42,998 nt of DNA from an uncultured Pirellulaceae bacterium (GTDB lineage: Bacteria > Planctomycetota > Planctomycetia > Pirellulales > Pirellulaceae). The notes beneath the pieces are model-generated. The model ran no database searches. It was not told where the DNA came from and was given only the letters and a program-made list of their open reading frames with translations. Position 1 is the stretch's first letter, and every line of letters begins with the position of its first letter. Shown here piece after piece: positions 25,283-34,206 of the stretch. A program made the translations under genes and the position numbers. The stretch is taken from NCBI GenBank assembly GCA_938040995.1, contig CALHZT010000252.1, positions 1-42,998 on the forward strand, read 5' to 3'.

Positions 25283-28246
25283 ATGCTGAGCACCCGTTTA
25301 TCCTGGCGACTCGCCATCGTGCCTCTTCTGACACTTTCCTGCACCATTCCGGTACAGGCGGACGATGCCCCAAAAAAGCCTGATTACCCGCCATACACCG
25401 AAGTCACCAAAGGCTACGAAGAAGTCAAAACGTCGGACGGTTCATCTCCGTTCATTCGCATCTGGAAGCGGGACAAGGATAGCCAGCTGCTCGGCCAGCT
25501 CCCCAAAGACTACGCAAGCTCGACTCATCGTCAGTTTATTGCAACGACCGTGTCCAGCGGCGAACAGTTTGCCGGCCTCCAGGCCAACGATCATTACGTT
25601 TTTTGGCGAAAGTACGGCAAGCGACTTGCGCTCATTCGCGAGAACCTGTCCGTTCGCGGCTCTGACAAGCAATCGAAAGACTCCGTCAACCGGATCTTTA
25701 CCGATCGGGTGATGCTCGATGTTCCAATCGTGGCCATCGGCCCAAAGGGCGGACCGATCATTGACCTTGATGCGTTGCTTGTTGGAAACGCAAGTACGTT
25801 TTTTGGACCAAATTATCGCGTCTCGAATCGAAGCCTGCTCAAGATCAAGAAAGCAAAGTGCTTCAAGAAGAATATCGAAGTCGCGATTGAAGTCCCCATG
25901 GCCGGTGGTGCACTGAAAACGCTCCACTATTCGATTAGCAAGATCACGGGATCTCCGGGGTTCAAGCCACGACCTGCGGATGAACGCATTGGCTATTTCA
26001 CCACTGGGTATGACGACTATGGGCAATACGACAAAGACGATGCCCGAGTCCGCATGATCAACCGTTGGCACCTTGAGAAGAGAGACCCCAAGCTGAAGTT
26101 GAGCCCGCCGAAGCAACCTATCGTTTTCTATATCGAACATACGACTCCGGTTCGCTACCGCCGATGGGTTCGTGAGGGCGTTCTCTACTGGAACAAGGCA
26201 TTCGAGCAAGTCGGCATTCTTAATGCGATCGAAGTTCGCATGCAGGACAAGGAAAGCAACCTTTATATGGATGCTGACCCGGAAGATGTCCAATTCAATT
26301 TCATTCGCTGGTTGAATAACAATATCAGCACCGCGATCGGCCCCAGCCGCGTGAACCCGTTGACTGGTGAAATTCTCGACGCTGATATCGTTCTGACCGA
26401 TGGATGGATCCGCGTGTTTGAATCTCAGTTTGACAAGCAGATGCCAAAGATCGCTATGCAGGGTGCGACACCGGAAACCCTCGCGTGGTATGCCGAGCAT
26501 CCAAACTGGGACCCTCGTATTCGCATGGCTGCCCCAGGCAAGCGTGAATCGATTCGCCAGGCACTGGCCGCAAAAGCCGCCTTGCCAAACGCCGGGCATT
26601 CCAGCGTTGTGCAAAGCACTGAAATGATGGGTGATGAAGCGATCGACGGCCTGATCGGCCGCACCAGTCAGGTGAATGGTGGCTGTCTGGCCGCGGAAGG
26701 ACGCCGTTATGACGTCGCACTGATGCGAATGATGATGGCTTACCCCATGCTTCAGGACGATGACGCTGACGAAGACACACCCAGGAAAAAGAAGAAAAAG
26801 AAGCGACGAAAGAAAAAGGTCGTCGCGGACGATGATGACGCGTCGGATGACGATGACGACGACTCCGAGGATGACGAGTCGGATGAAGATGAAGACGAAG
26901 ACGCCGACGAGGACGAAGATGAATCCGAAGATGAATCCGACGATGACGACGAGTCGGATGAAAAGGATGAGAAGAAAGAGGAAAAAGAGAAGGAGCAGAT
27001 GCTCGATGGCATGCCTGAGTCTTTCATCGGACCGCTGCTTGCCGATCTCGTTTGCCACGAAGTCGGCCACACGCTCGGCTTGCGGCACAACTTCAAGGCT
27101 TCAAGCGTCTACACGCTTGAGGAGATCAACAGTGAAGATCACAAAGGCAAGAAAACCCTGGCTGGCTCGGTGATGGATTACATCCCGACCAACTTCAATT
27201 TCAAGTCGGGTAAAGTGCAGGGCGACTACGGCATGATCGGTGTCGGCCCGTACGATTTGTGGGCAATCGAATATGGCTATACGCTCGATTCGAAAAAGTT
27301 GCCAAAAATTCTGGCACGCGTCGCCGAGCCAGAACTGGCGTACTGCACGGATCAGGATACGTATGGTCCCGACCCATTTGCCCGTCGCTATGACTTCTCG
27401 AAAGATCCGCTCGATTTTGCCAAGAACCAGGTTCGGCTGGCAGAGCATCACCGCGGAAAGATCCTGGAAGACTTTGTCGAAGACGGCGACAGCTGGAGCA
27501 AGGCGCAACAGGGCTACCTGCTGACGCTAACCATGCAAAATTCGGCGACGGCAATGATGTCGAACTGGATCGGCGGCACGATTGTCCGTTTCGATCACAA
27601 GGGCGATCCTGGCGATCGCAAACCAATCGAAGCGATCTCTGCCGAGAACCAGCGTGGTGCTCTCGAATTCGTACTCGAGCACACCATGAATGACGAAGCC
27701 TACGGGCTAACCCCGGAATTGCTGGAGCATATGGTTGCCAGCGGCTGGCGCGATGGCGGATTCGCATTCGACGGCCCAGCATGGCCTGTCCATGACCGGG
27801 TCGGCAGCGTGCAGGCGGCAACGCTTTCGAGCTTGATGAATCCAACGGTCTTACGTCGGGTTCATGACAATGAGTTCCGGGTAAAAGCCGACGAAGATGT
27901 TCTTACGCTGAATGAGCTTCTGAATACCGTTTCGGATTCCATCTGGAATGAGCTCGAAGAACTGGAGGGTGGCGAATTTGATGAGCGCGAGCCGGCTATT
28001 TCCAGCTTGCGTCGCAATCTGCAGGCGGAGCATCTTGAGAGATTGTTCGACCTCGCAAACAATCGCAGCTCGATCGCTGCGATGAAGCCGATTTCGAACC
28101 TGTCCAAGATGAAGCTGACCGAACTGCAGGAAAAAATCGAAGATGCTGCAGAGCTGGAACTTGATGCCTATACCAAGGCGCATCTTGTCGATTCCAGCCA
28201 GCGGATCAAGAAATGGATCGAGTCGCTTTACGTGACAAGCTCGTAA
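25283..28246 (+). CDS. Secreted zinc metalloprotease of the met-zincin (DUF5117/DUF4953-like) type
   Basis: This 987-aa protein starts at ATG 25283 with a signal peptide (LSWRLAIVPLLTLSCTIPVQA). The N-terminal part (GSSPFIRIWKRDKDSQLLGQLPKDY, KKPIVFYIEHTTP-like QPIVFYIEHTTPVRYRRWVREGV) matches a family of large outer-membrane-associated or secreted metalloproteases. The zinc site is HEVGHTLGLRHN starting at His592, followed by the met-turn SVMDYIP. Just before it, residues of about 492-572 form an extreme low-complexity insert: a Lys/Arg cluster, then almost pure Asp, Glu and Ser, then EKDEKKEEKEKEQ. The Asp/Glu tract may bind calcium or act as an inhibitory or spacer segment. The frame is open upstream to 25187, but that extension lacks a signal and I reject it. 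A strong terminator follows at 28301. Confidence 0.88.
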   Translation: MLSTRLSWRLAIVPLLTLSCTIPVQADDAPKKPDYPPYTEVTKGYEEVKTSDGSSPFIRIWKRDKDSQLLGQLPKDYASSTHRQFIATTVSSGEQFAGLQANDHYVFWRKYGKRLALIRENLSVRGSDKQSKDSVNRIFTDRVMLDVPIVAIGPKGGPIIDLDALLVGNASTFFGPNYRVSNRSLLKIKKAKCFKKNIEVAIEVPMAGGALKTLHYSISKITGSPGFKPRPADERIGYFTTGYDDYGQYDKDDARVRMINRWHLEKRDPKLKLSPPKQPIVFYIEHTTPVRYRRWVREGVLYWNKAFEQVGILNAIEVRMQDKESNLYMDADPEDVQFNFIRWLNNNISTAIGPSRVNPLTGEILDADIVLTDGWIRVFESQFDKQMPKIAMQGATPETLAWYAEHPNWDPRIRMAAPGKRESIRQALAAKAALPNAGHSSVVQSTEMMGDEAIDGLIGRTSQVNGGCLAAEGRRYDVALMRMMMAYPMLQDDDADEDTPRKKKKKKRRKKKVVADDDDASDDDDDDSEDDESDEDEDEDADEDEDESEDESDDDDESDEKDEKKEEKEKEQMLDGMPESFIGPLLADLVCHEVGHTLGLRHNFKASSVYTLEEINSEDHKGKKTLAGSVMDYIPTNFNFKSGKVQGDYGMIGVGPYDLWAIEYGYTLDSKKLPKILARVAEPELAYCTDQDTYGPDPFARRYDFSKDPLDFAKNQVRLAEHHRGKILEDFVEDGDSWSKAQQGYLLTLTMQNSATAMMSNWIGGTIVRFDHKGDPGDRKPIEAISAENQRGALEFVLEHTMNDEAYGLTPELLEHMVASGWRDGGFAFDGPAWPVHDRVGSVQAATLSSLMNPTVLRRVHDNEFRVKADEDVLTLNELLNTVSDSIWNELEELEGGEFDEREPAISSLRRNLQAEHLERLFDLANNRSSIAAMKPISNLSKMKLTELQEKIEDAAELELDAYTKAHLVDSSQRIKKWIESLYVTSS
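26757..27000 (+). repeat. Acidic/basic low-complexity tract in the metalloprotease gene
   Basis: About 81 codons of GAC, GAT, GAA, GAG, AAG and TCG/TCC in irregular repeats, encoding a KKKKKKRRKKK cluster followed by Asp/Glu/Ser runs. It lies directly upstream of the zinc-binding motif. The repeat nature suggests slippage growth. Confidence 0.85.
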
Positions 28247-28300
28247 TTTTGCGATCTTTACCGGTCTCGATTCCGGTACCGTAGCGACAACAAAAGCAAA

Positions 28301-28329
28301 GCCACCGCGTCCTCCGCGGTGGCTTTTTT
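28301..28329 (+). terminator. Strong Rho-independent terminator
   Basis: GCCACCGCG (28301-28309) and CGCGGTGGC (28315-28323) form a perfect 9-bp stem with a 5-nt loop followed by six T. It lies 55 nt after the metalloprotease stop. Confidence 0.9.
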
Positions 28330-28370
28330 GATGTTCCATTTGGCATCCTCCCGAAAGAGCGTCAACTAGC

Positions 28371-28798
28371 AGCCGGCTGTTCACGCCCAAAATGGCAGTC
28401 CCACCCACGGCGAGCCGGCTGCGTCAGCTGCCGGGTGGGAACGCCGTTCAAATCTTATCGCCATTTCTTTGGCTTTGGTTTCCACGCAGTCGTGCTCTGC
28501 CTCCATCCCGACGGGATATCAGCCGGCAGCCCGTGGTAAACGCAGTGCCACCGCGGGTTCAAAACAGAGCATGCATCGGTCGAGATAACTGGCTGAATTC
28601 CAGCTCGCCGATAATCGAGACCGAAACGACTCGCGGATCAAATTCAGTCGCGGCGATTCCGGTCTCGGTTGACTTGAATGAATTTCAAAGCGAAATCGCT
28701 CGACCAGCATGGCGAGGAACGGATACCGCCGGTGGCACTGCGTTTACCGCCGGCTACAGGCTGTAAAGCCTTCGGCTTGGGATGGCAATTCCCGCGTA
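28371..28798 (+). repeat. Large intergenic tandem repeat, unit 1
   Basis: A unit of about 428 bp that recurs immediately downstream (28799-29217). Landmarks in order are AGCCGGCTGTT, TGGCAGTCCCACC, GAGCCGGCTGCGTCAGCTGC, TTTCCACGCAGTCGTGCTC, GGTTCAAAACAGAGCATGC, CTGGCTGAATTCCAGCTCGC, GGAACGGATACCG and GCCTTCGGCTTGGGATGGC. The two units differ by scattered substitutions and small indels. Frames open across them are not conserved as proteins. Confidence 0.85.
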
Positions 28799-29217
28799 AG
28801 CCGGCTGTTCCTGCCAGAAATGGCAGTCCCACCCCGGCGAGCCGGCTGCGTCAGCTGCCGGGTGGGAACGCGGCTGGAATCTTATCGCCCTTTCTTTGGC
28901 TATGGTTTCCACGCAGTCGTGCTCTGCCTCGATCCCGACGGGATATCAGCCGGCAGCCCGTGTTAAGCGCAGCGCTACCACGGGTTCAAAACAGAGCATG
29001 CATCGGTCGAGATAACTGGCTGAATTCCAGCTCGCCGATAGTCGAGACCGAGACGATTCGCGGATGAAATTCAATCGCCGCGATTCCGGTCCCGGTTGAC
29101 TTGAATGAACTCACCGGCATGGCAAGGAACGGATACCGGCGGTGGCACTGCGTTTACCGCCGGCTGCAGGCTACAGGCTGTAAAGCCTTCGGCTTGGGAT
29201 GGCAATTCGCGAAAGTC
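28799..29217 (+). repeat. Large intergenic tandem repeat, unit 2
   Basis: Second copy of the unit at 28371-28798. It is followed by a further partial echo near 29226-29280 containing GCCTTCGGCTTAGGATGGC, so the array has about 2.1 copies. It includes the 29-bp GAGCCGGCTGC-type module (28836-28864) that also occurs at 28410-28438 and, inverted, around 32.2 kb. Confidence 0.85.
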
Positions 29218-29382
29218 GGCAATTCCCGCGAAGCCTGATTGTTCCCGCGAAAGCCGGGCCTTCGGCTTAGGATGGCGGGATCTTTGACAAGATCCACTAC
29301 CGGAGAATTCGCACCGATTGACCATCAGTTGCAATCTCGAATCATCTCCAAAATCCTGAACACATAGATCGCTCGACACGCT

Positions 29383-32031
29383 CTATTCTGCCAACTGCTT
29401 TGCCTTGCCGATCAGATCAACCAACTCCGCACGATAGCCTTGCGGATCTTTTCCAATGGAACCCATTGCCATCTCACGAACGGACTCGAACGTCGAGTCA
29501 CCCTTGTGCTGCGAATTTCGCAACAACATGCCAAACCCGGCGACTGAACTGGCAAACCGGAAATCTTCCGAAGCATCAGCGAACGCTTTGGGAGCATCCT
29601 TTACGGCGACTTCGATCTTCGTGCTAACATCTTCATCGGGCAGCTTGTAGCGCAGTCGCAATGTTAGTAACTCGCCGCCGTACTGCGCTTCCTCGCCCGC
29701 GACCACGTCATCATTCGACTTGGCGTTCTCCTCAGCTTCTTCCTGCTCGCTCTTGGGCTGATACTTGAGCGGCTGTTCCGGTTGGTACTTGAGCGGCTGG
29801 TCTGCGGATCGTTTCGCCGCCACGCCGGCGGGCACAATCTCGTAAAGCGCCGTTACCGTATGGCCGGCACCGATCTCACCCGCGTCCTTCGTATCATCAT
29901 CAAAGTCCTGACGCTCGAGCATGCGATTTTCATAGCCCAGCAAACGGTGGCTGGCGACATTGGCCGGATTGAATTCAACCTGGATCTTCACATCCTTTGC
30001 AATCGTCGTGAGTGTGCCGCTAAGCTGCTCCACCATGACTCGCCGAGCCTCACGCAAATTGTCGATGTAGAAGTAGTTTCCGTTGCCGCAGTTCGAAATC
30101 GACTCCATCATCTCGTCGTTCAGATTGCCACGACCGTATCCAAGCACCGTCAGGAACACGCCGGTTTCTTTGGCTTGCTGCGTCGCCAGTTCCTTCAGCG
30201 AGTCGGTATCGGTCGTGCCGACATTAAAATCGCCGTCGGTACAGAGGATAACGCGGTTAACGCCGCCCTTGATAAAGTTCTCCGTGGCGGTCTTATATGC
30301 CAGGTTAATGCCGGCTCCACCAGCCGTCGAGCCGCCCGCTGACAGGCGGTTGAGCGCGTCGAGGATGGCACCTTTTTTGTCGCCCCGAGTCGATTCCAGC
30401 ACCATCCCTGATGCACCGGCGTATACCACGATCGCCACGTTGTCATTTTCGCCCAACTGGTAAGTCATGTGACTTAGCCCATCGACGACAAGCGGTAACT
30501 TGTTCGCGTCACTCATCGACCCGGAAACGTCCAGCAGAAAAACAATGTTTGATCGCGGTCGCTTATCCGCTTCGACCGTGCGTCCCTTAATGCCGACTCG
30601 GACAAGTCGATGGTCAGCGTTCCACGGGCAACTGGCGACTTCGACGTGCGATGCGAATGGATGTTTTGCGTTTTCAGCGGGTCCCGCATAGTCATAAGAA
30701 AAGTAGTTGATGAGCTCTTCCAGCCGGATTGCGTTGGGGGGCGGCATCTGACCGCTGTTGAGGAATTGACGCATGTTGGAATAAGCCGCCGTATCCACGT
30801 CGATCGAGAACGTTGACACCGCGTCGTAGCCTTTGGAGGCGATGAAGGAGTTTTCGTAGATGGGTTCGTAGCGATCAGTGCCCGGATTCTCGCCCAGCAG
30901 GCGCAGCTTGATTCGCGGCGTAAGTTCCCGCACACGCTCTGCCATCTCTTGATTCAATTTTTCGGCCTGAACCTGTAGCTGTTCGATCTCCCTATTATTG
31001 TGTCCCACGCGACCCACATTTGACAGTTTTGAGATGTAGCGATTGATCTCTTCGACCTGCTTCGCTATCGAAAAGTACTCTGGATCTTTCTCGAACTGTT
31101 CTTTCAACTGCTTTGCATCGAATCTCCGCTGTCCGTCAGCATTCTGTTCTGCCAATCTCATCTTTGCGACAGCTTCAGAGTAGCGAATCTCAATGTCGCT
31201 CCGCGTCTGATCCCGTGCATTCTCGTAACGATTTGAAGTGATGGACGATGAGCCGAACTTCTTTGCTCTCAACGCATCGGGCCTCGCTTCAGGGTGAACG
31301 AACATCGAGCGTCGCAACTCACGGATCTCACTACCCTTGTCCAAACTCGAAAGACGAGTCGTTGCACGTTTCGACCGTTCGACAACGGTCGGCTTTGCTC
31401 TGGGAACTTCATTATATCCGCGAAAATAGAAATCCACGTCACTTGGCGATGCAGCTCGCTGACCTGCTTCACCGGAAGAACCATTCGTCAAAGGCCTCGA
31501 CGGGGCCACAAATGGAGCATCCTCGGGAGCAGGCGGGTTTAGGTTGGGAACGAGAGGCTTCCGCTCCACACCATCTACGGATGAATAGAAATTTTGAAGC
31601 TGGCGTTTCTTTGCCGGCCCCGCGTCGAGACCGATGATACCTAAATCGTCGCTCGTGGAACCGCCTGCGCCTGATACAACACCAGACTCTTCGCGATCTA
31701 CTACCGAATCTACCTTCGATGCAGCATCGACCCACGACGTCGACGGCTGTTCGCGAGCCGGACTCAACCCACTCGTGCGGACATTACGACTGCGCTCTGC
31801 AATCGTCGGCCACAAGATGGCGGAGAGCACGAGCAATGCGGCGAGCCCGACTAGCCAGCTTAGCCACAATTGATTGGCCGGCTGCTTTTTCAACTCGACA
31901 CTGCCTTGACGTGTTGCAGCCAAAATACGATCCGTCAGATCTGTCGGCGACTCGCCACCGACCACTTCGCGGAGGGCCTGATCGACGAGGCGTTCTTCAA
32001 GTTCGTGTGTTGTTTCGTATTCGCGATTCAT
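29383..32031 (-). CDS. Membrane VWA-domain protein (YfbK-like), possible anti-sigma partner
   Basis: This 882-aa protein has a cytoplasmic N-terminus (LEERLVDQALREVVGGESPTDLTDRILAATRQ), one membrane span (about 55-76, LWLSWLVGLAALLVLSAILWP), a long low-complexity linker and coiled coil (about 270-370), then a VWA region. The VWA part includes YEPIYENSFIASKGYDAVSTFSIDVDTAAYSNMRQFL (the segment preceding VWA in YfbK relatives), the MIDAS motif DVSGSMS (near residue 500), GGSTAGGAGI and LCTDGDFNVG. A DUF3520-like C-terminus follows. VWA domains bind a ligand protein through a divalent metal. It is encoded downstream of an ECF sigma gene on the same strand, and the N-terminal cytosolic segment before a single span is the layout of an anti-sigma factor; that role is inference. 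LKYQPEQPLKYQP is a small repeat near residue 755. Confidence 0.85.
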   Translation of the reverse strand: MNREYETTHELEERLVDQALREVVGGESPTDLTDRILAATRQGSVELKKQPANQLWLSWLVGLAALLVLSAILWPTIAERSRNVRTSGLSPAREQPSTSWVDAASKVDSVVDREESGVVSGAGGSTSDDLGIIGLDAGPAKKRQLQNFYSSVDGVERKPLVPNLNPPAPEDAPFVAPSRPLTNGSSGEAGQRAASPSDVDFYFRGYNEVPRAKPTVVERSKRATTRLSSLDKGSEIRELRRSMFVHPEARPDALRAKKFGSSSITSNRYENARDQTRSDIEIRYSEAVAKMRLAEQNADGQRRFDAKQLKEQFEKDPEYFSIAKQVEEINRYISKLSNVGRVGHNNREIEQLQVQAEKLNQEMAERVRELTPRIKLRLLGENPGTDRYEPIYENSFIASKGYDAVSTFSIDVDTAAYSNMRQFLNSGQMPPPNAIRLEELINYFSYDYAGPAENAKHPFASHVEVASCPWNADHRLVRVGIKGRTVEADKRPRSNIVFLLDVSGSMSDANKLPLVVDGLSHMTYQLGENDNVAIVVYAGASGMVLESTRGDKKGAILDALNRLSAGGSTAGGAGINLAYKTATENFIKGGVNRVILCTDGDFNVGTTDTDSLKELATQQAKETGVFLTVLGYGRGNLNDEMMESISNCGNGNYFYIDNLREARRVMVEQLSGTLTTIAKDVKIQVEFNPANVASHRLLGYENRMLERQDFDDDTKDAGEIGAGHTVTALYEIVPAGVAAKRSADQPLKYQPEQPLKYQPKSEQEEAEENAKSNDDVVAGEEAQYGGELLTLRLRYKLPDEDVSTKIEVAVKDAPKAFADASEDFRFASSVAGFGMLLRNSQHKGDSTFESVREMAMGSIGKDPQGYRAELVDLIGKAKQLAE

Positions 32032-32146
32032 CTTGATTCCGATCTTCTCTTCAGTTCGCTTGGTGATTTGGCGTTGAAATCACGATGTCTGCCGTTCCCG
32101 GCGTTGGTTAAATGCTGCTTGGGCGAACATGGCCAGGTTGGTTTCA

Positions 32147-32284
32147 GGCGAGCCGGCTGCGTAAGCTGCCGGGTGGGAACTGCTCTCGGGTTTGCCCCAC
32201 TGCAAGCCGTTGCACCTGTTTAATGTCCGAACGCTACAAACCTCGTCATCACGCACACCCGGCAGCTTACGCAGCCGGCTCGCC
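32147..32284. repeat. Perfect 29-bp inverted repeat (dispersed module)
   Basis: The module beginning GGCGAGCCGGCTGCGTAAGC occupies 32147-32175 and its exact inverse occupies 32256-32284, with an 80-nt spacer. Near-identical single copies lie at 28410-28438 and 28836-28864 (one A-to-C difference). It sits between the ECF sigma gene and the VWA gene, so a transcript of both would carry a very stable stem. Confidence 0.85.
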
Positions 32285-32301
32285 GTTCAATTTCCTCGTG
32301 T

Positions 32302-32814
32302 TCACAGGGACCTCTTCACACACTCTCGAAGAAGCTGCCGAGTGCGGCGAAGCAGTGACTTGACGCCTTGCGGTTTCAAATCCATCCGTTTTCCGACGGC
32401 CTCCCGCCCCAAGCCCTGGCGATAAAACAGCTCGACCGCGTCTTTGGATTTGCCGTCCAGTTTCTCCAGACAGCATTCCAGCGCCGCGAGATAATTCTCC
32501 AGACCATCGTCCCGATCCGCTTCCGCCCATACCGACTCGGCGACTTCCATTTGGACCGTATTCAGCTCCTTGCCCTGACGCCGGCGAAACTGCAGCAGCT
32601 GATTCCTCGCCACAGCACGCAGATAGCCGGACGTTTGGCCCGGTGTCCGATGCTCAAAATGGCTGCGGAACAGAGCCAGAAAGGTATCCTGGGTTAGATC
32701 GTCGGCTTCCGATCGCTCCGCCCCCAGAAAGCGCAGGTATCGCCACACGCCTGCCTGGTGCTGCCGAACGATCGTTTCAAAGTCCAACGCCATTCTCTCT
32801 TTTACGGCTGTCAT
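32302..32814 (-). CDS. ECF-type RNA polymerase sigma factor
   Basis: A sigma-70 family factor of about 170 aa. Region 2 is FETIVRQHQAGVWRYLRFLGAERSEADDLTQDTFLALFR, followed by TSGYLRAVARNQLLQFRRR; region 4 is LEKLDGKSKDAVELFYRQGLGREAVGKRMDLKPQGVKSLLRRTRQLLRECV. It directs RNA polymerase to a small regulon, probably including the downstream VWA membrane protein (270 bp away, separated by a 29-bp inverted repeat). The frame is open to a TTG at 32841; ATG 32814 and ATG 32793 are more credible starts and neither has a textbook ribosome-binding site. Confidence 0.9.
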   Translation of the reverse strand: MTAVKERMALDFETIVRQHQAGVWRYLRFLGAERSEADDLTQDTFLALFRSHFEHRTPGQTSGYLRAVARNQLLQFRRRQGKELNTVQMEVAESVWAEADRDDGLENYLAALECCLEKLDGKSKDAVELFYRQGLGREAVGKRMDLKPQGVKSLLRRTRQLLRECVKRSL

Positions 32815-33014
32815 GAAGGCTAGAGTGCGAAATCCAGCCAACGGGGTTCAACGAAATCGAAAAACGGTGAAAACGGCGTCATTGCAAGCACTGTCTTGAC
32901 CTTATGCCGGCTCAGACACACCGTTACGATAAGGGAAGTGCCGATCGGCAGCCGAAGCGGATCACGTTTGATGACGACATTTTGCGACTTTTGACAAGTT
33001 AGCCAACGCCGACG

Positions 33015-33965
33015 ATGCGATTTCGACCTTTTCGCAATTCCGACCCGCCTTTGCTGGCGAAAATCTGGTCGCGCCAGCCGCCTCATCGCGGTTATGCCCG
33101 TGATGTGACAGCCGAACTTCTCGATATCTACGTTTTCTCAAAACCGTACTTCGACCGAAACGGGCTGATCGTCGCCGAAGACAATGGTGAAGTCGTCGGT
33201 TTTGCCCACGCCGGGTTTGGGCCTGACGAAGAGATGGGAAATTTTTCGACGGAACTCGGCGTGACCTGCATGGTGATGGCGGATCCTAACGTCGATTTTG
33301 AAACGCTGGGGCCGCAATTGCTGGCAGAGTCCGAGTCGTACCTGAAACGCAGCGGCTCCAAGGTCATGTATGGCGGCGGCATGTATCCGATCAACCCGTT
33401 CTATCTGGGTCTTTATGGTGGGAGTGAGTCGCCGGGAGTGTTGGAATCCGACAAGCCGCGGTTGGCCCTTTACCAGAATAGCGGCTATGTCGAGGCCGAT
33501 CGATGCGTGGTTTTGCAACGATCGCTTGAAGGGTTTCGCATGCCTATTGACCGGCGACTGCTCAAGCTAAAAAAGAAGTACGTTGTTGAACACGACAAGC
33601 TGCCCCCGCCGGATCTCTGGTGGGACGCCTGTGTCGAGCCGATTGGTGATCCAACAACGTTCGAAATTCGCAAAAAGGCGGGTGGCCCTGCCTGCGGTCG
33701 GGTACGGTTCTGGGTCATTGATGCGATGTCCAAAAACTTTGGAACGCTTTCGGTTGGTTTGACTCATCTTTCCGTCGACGAAGCGAATCGGCGGGAAGGC
33801 CTCGCCACATTCCTGAATGCCGAGGCGCTGAAGCAGTTGCAACTCGGCGGCGTCGGACTGGTCGAAGCACAGACGATGGTCAACAACAGCTCCGCTATCG
33901 GCTTATACAAAAAGCTTGGATTTCAGGAAGTTGACAACGGCATCGTCTTTCGAAAACAGCCGTGA
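33015..33965 (+). CDS. GNAT-family N-acetyltransferase, tandem domains
   Basis: This 316-aa cytoplasmic protein has two GNAT-like halves. The N-terminal half (MRFRPFRNSDPPLLAKIW, LIVAEDNGEVVGFAHAGFG) is less conserved around the acetyl-CoA loop. The C-terminal half has the clear pattern LTHLSVDEANRREGLATFLNAEALKQLQ (the RREGLA loop binds the CoA pyrophosphate) and NNSSAIGLYKKLGFQEVD. It transfers an acetyl group from acetyl-CoA to an amine; the substrate is unknown. It is monocistronic, with a hairpin in the spacer downstream. Confidence 0.88.
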   Translation: MRFRPFRNSDPPLLAKIWSRQPPHRGYARDVTAELLDIYVFSKPYFDRNGLIVAEDNGEVVGFAHAGFGPDEEMGNFSTELGVTCMVMADPNVDFETLGPQLLAESESYLKRSGSKVMYGGGMYPINPFYLGLYGGSESPGVLESDKPRLALYQNSGYVEADRCVVLQRSLEGFRMPIDRRLLKLKKKYVVEHDKLPPPDLWWDACVEPIGDPTTFEIRKKAGGPACGRVRFWVIDAMSKNFGTLSVGLTHLSVDEANRREGLATFLNAEALKQLQLGGVGLVEAQTMVNNSSAIGLYKKLGFQEVDNGIVFRKQP

Positions 33966-34048
33966 AGCATTCTGGCATTTCTGGCCTCGGTGGCCTCGGT
34001 GGCGGTAGGCACTCGCGACTCGCTGGGCGTAGGTAATTTACGCATCGC

Positions 34049-34068
34049 AGTTAGTAGCTTTACTAACT
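34049..34068. repeat. 8-bp perfect hairpin in intergenic DNA
   Basis: AGTTAGTA and TACTAACT flank a GCTT loop. There is no T-run, so it is not a typical terminator. It lies between the GNAT gene and the beta-helix gene. Confidence 0.4.
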
Positions 34069-34206
34069 TAACGCGGGCATACCCGATGCCACGTTGCAAA
34101 AACTGTCGTTTTTATCCGTTAACGACTATGCTGACATAAGCTCTTCAGGTGATCGACACTCGTCAAGCAATAACGCAAATTATCGAAAACGAAATTTGAG
34201 GGAAGC

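Noticed and set aside
25442-27088. Long minus-strand open frame (about 548 codons) opposite the metalloprotease
   Set aside because: It is the shadow of the coding frame; its hydrophobic stretch is just the complement of the Asp/Glu tract, and no domain pattern appears.
28678-29067. Plus-strand open frame within the tandem repeats
   Set aside because: It spans the junction of two repeat units, the corresponding frame in the other unit is not conserved, and the product has no protein-like character.
28301-29290. CRISPR array
   Set aside because: The repeats are about 430 bp long with no short regular repeats separated by unique spacers, and no cas genes are present.
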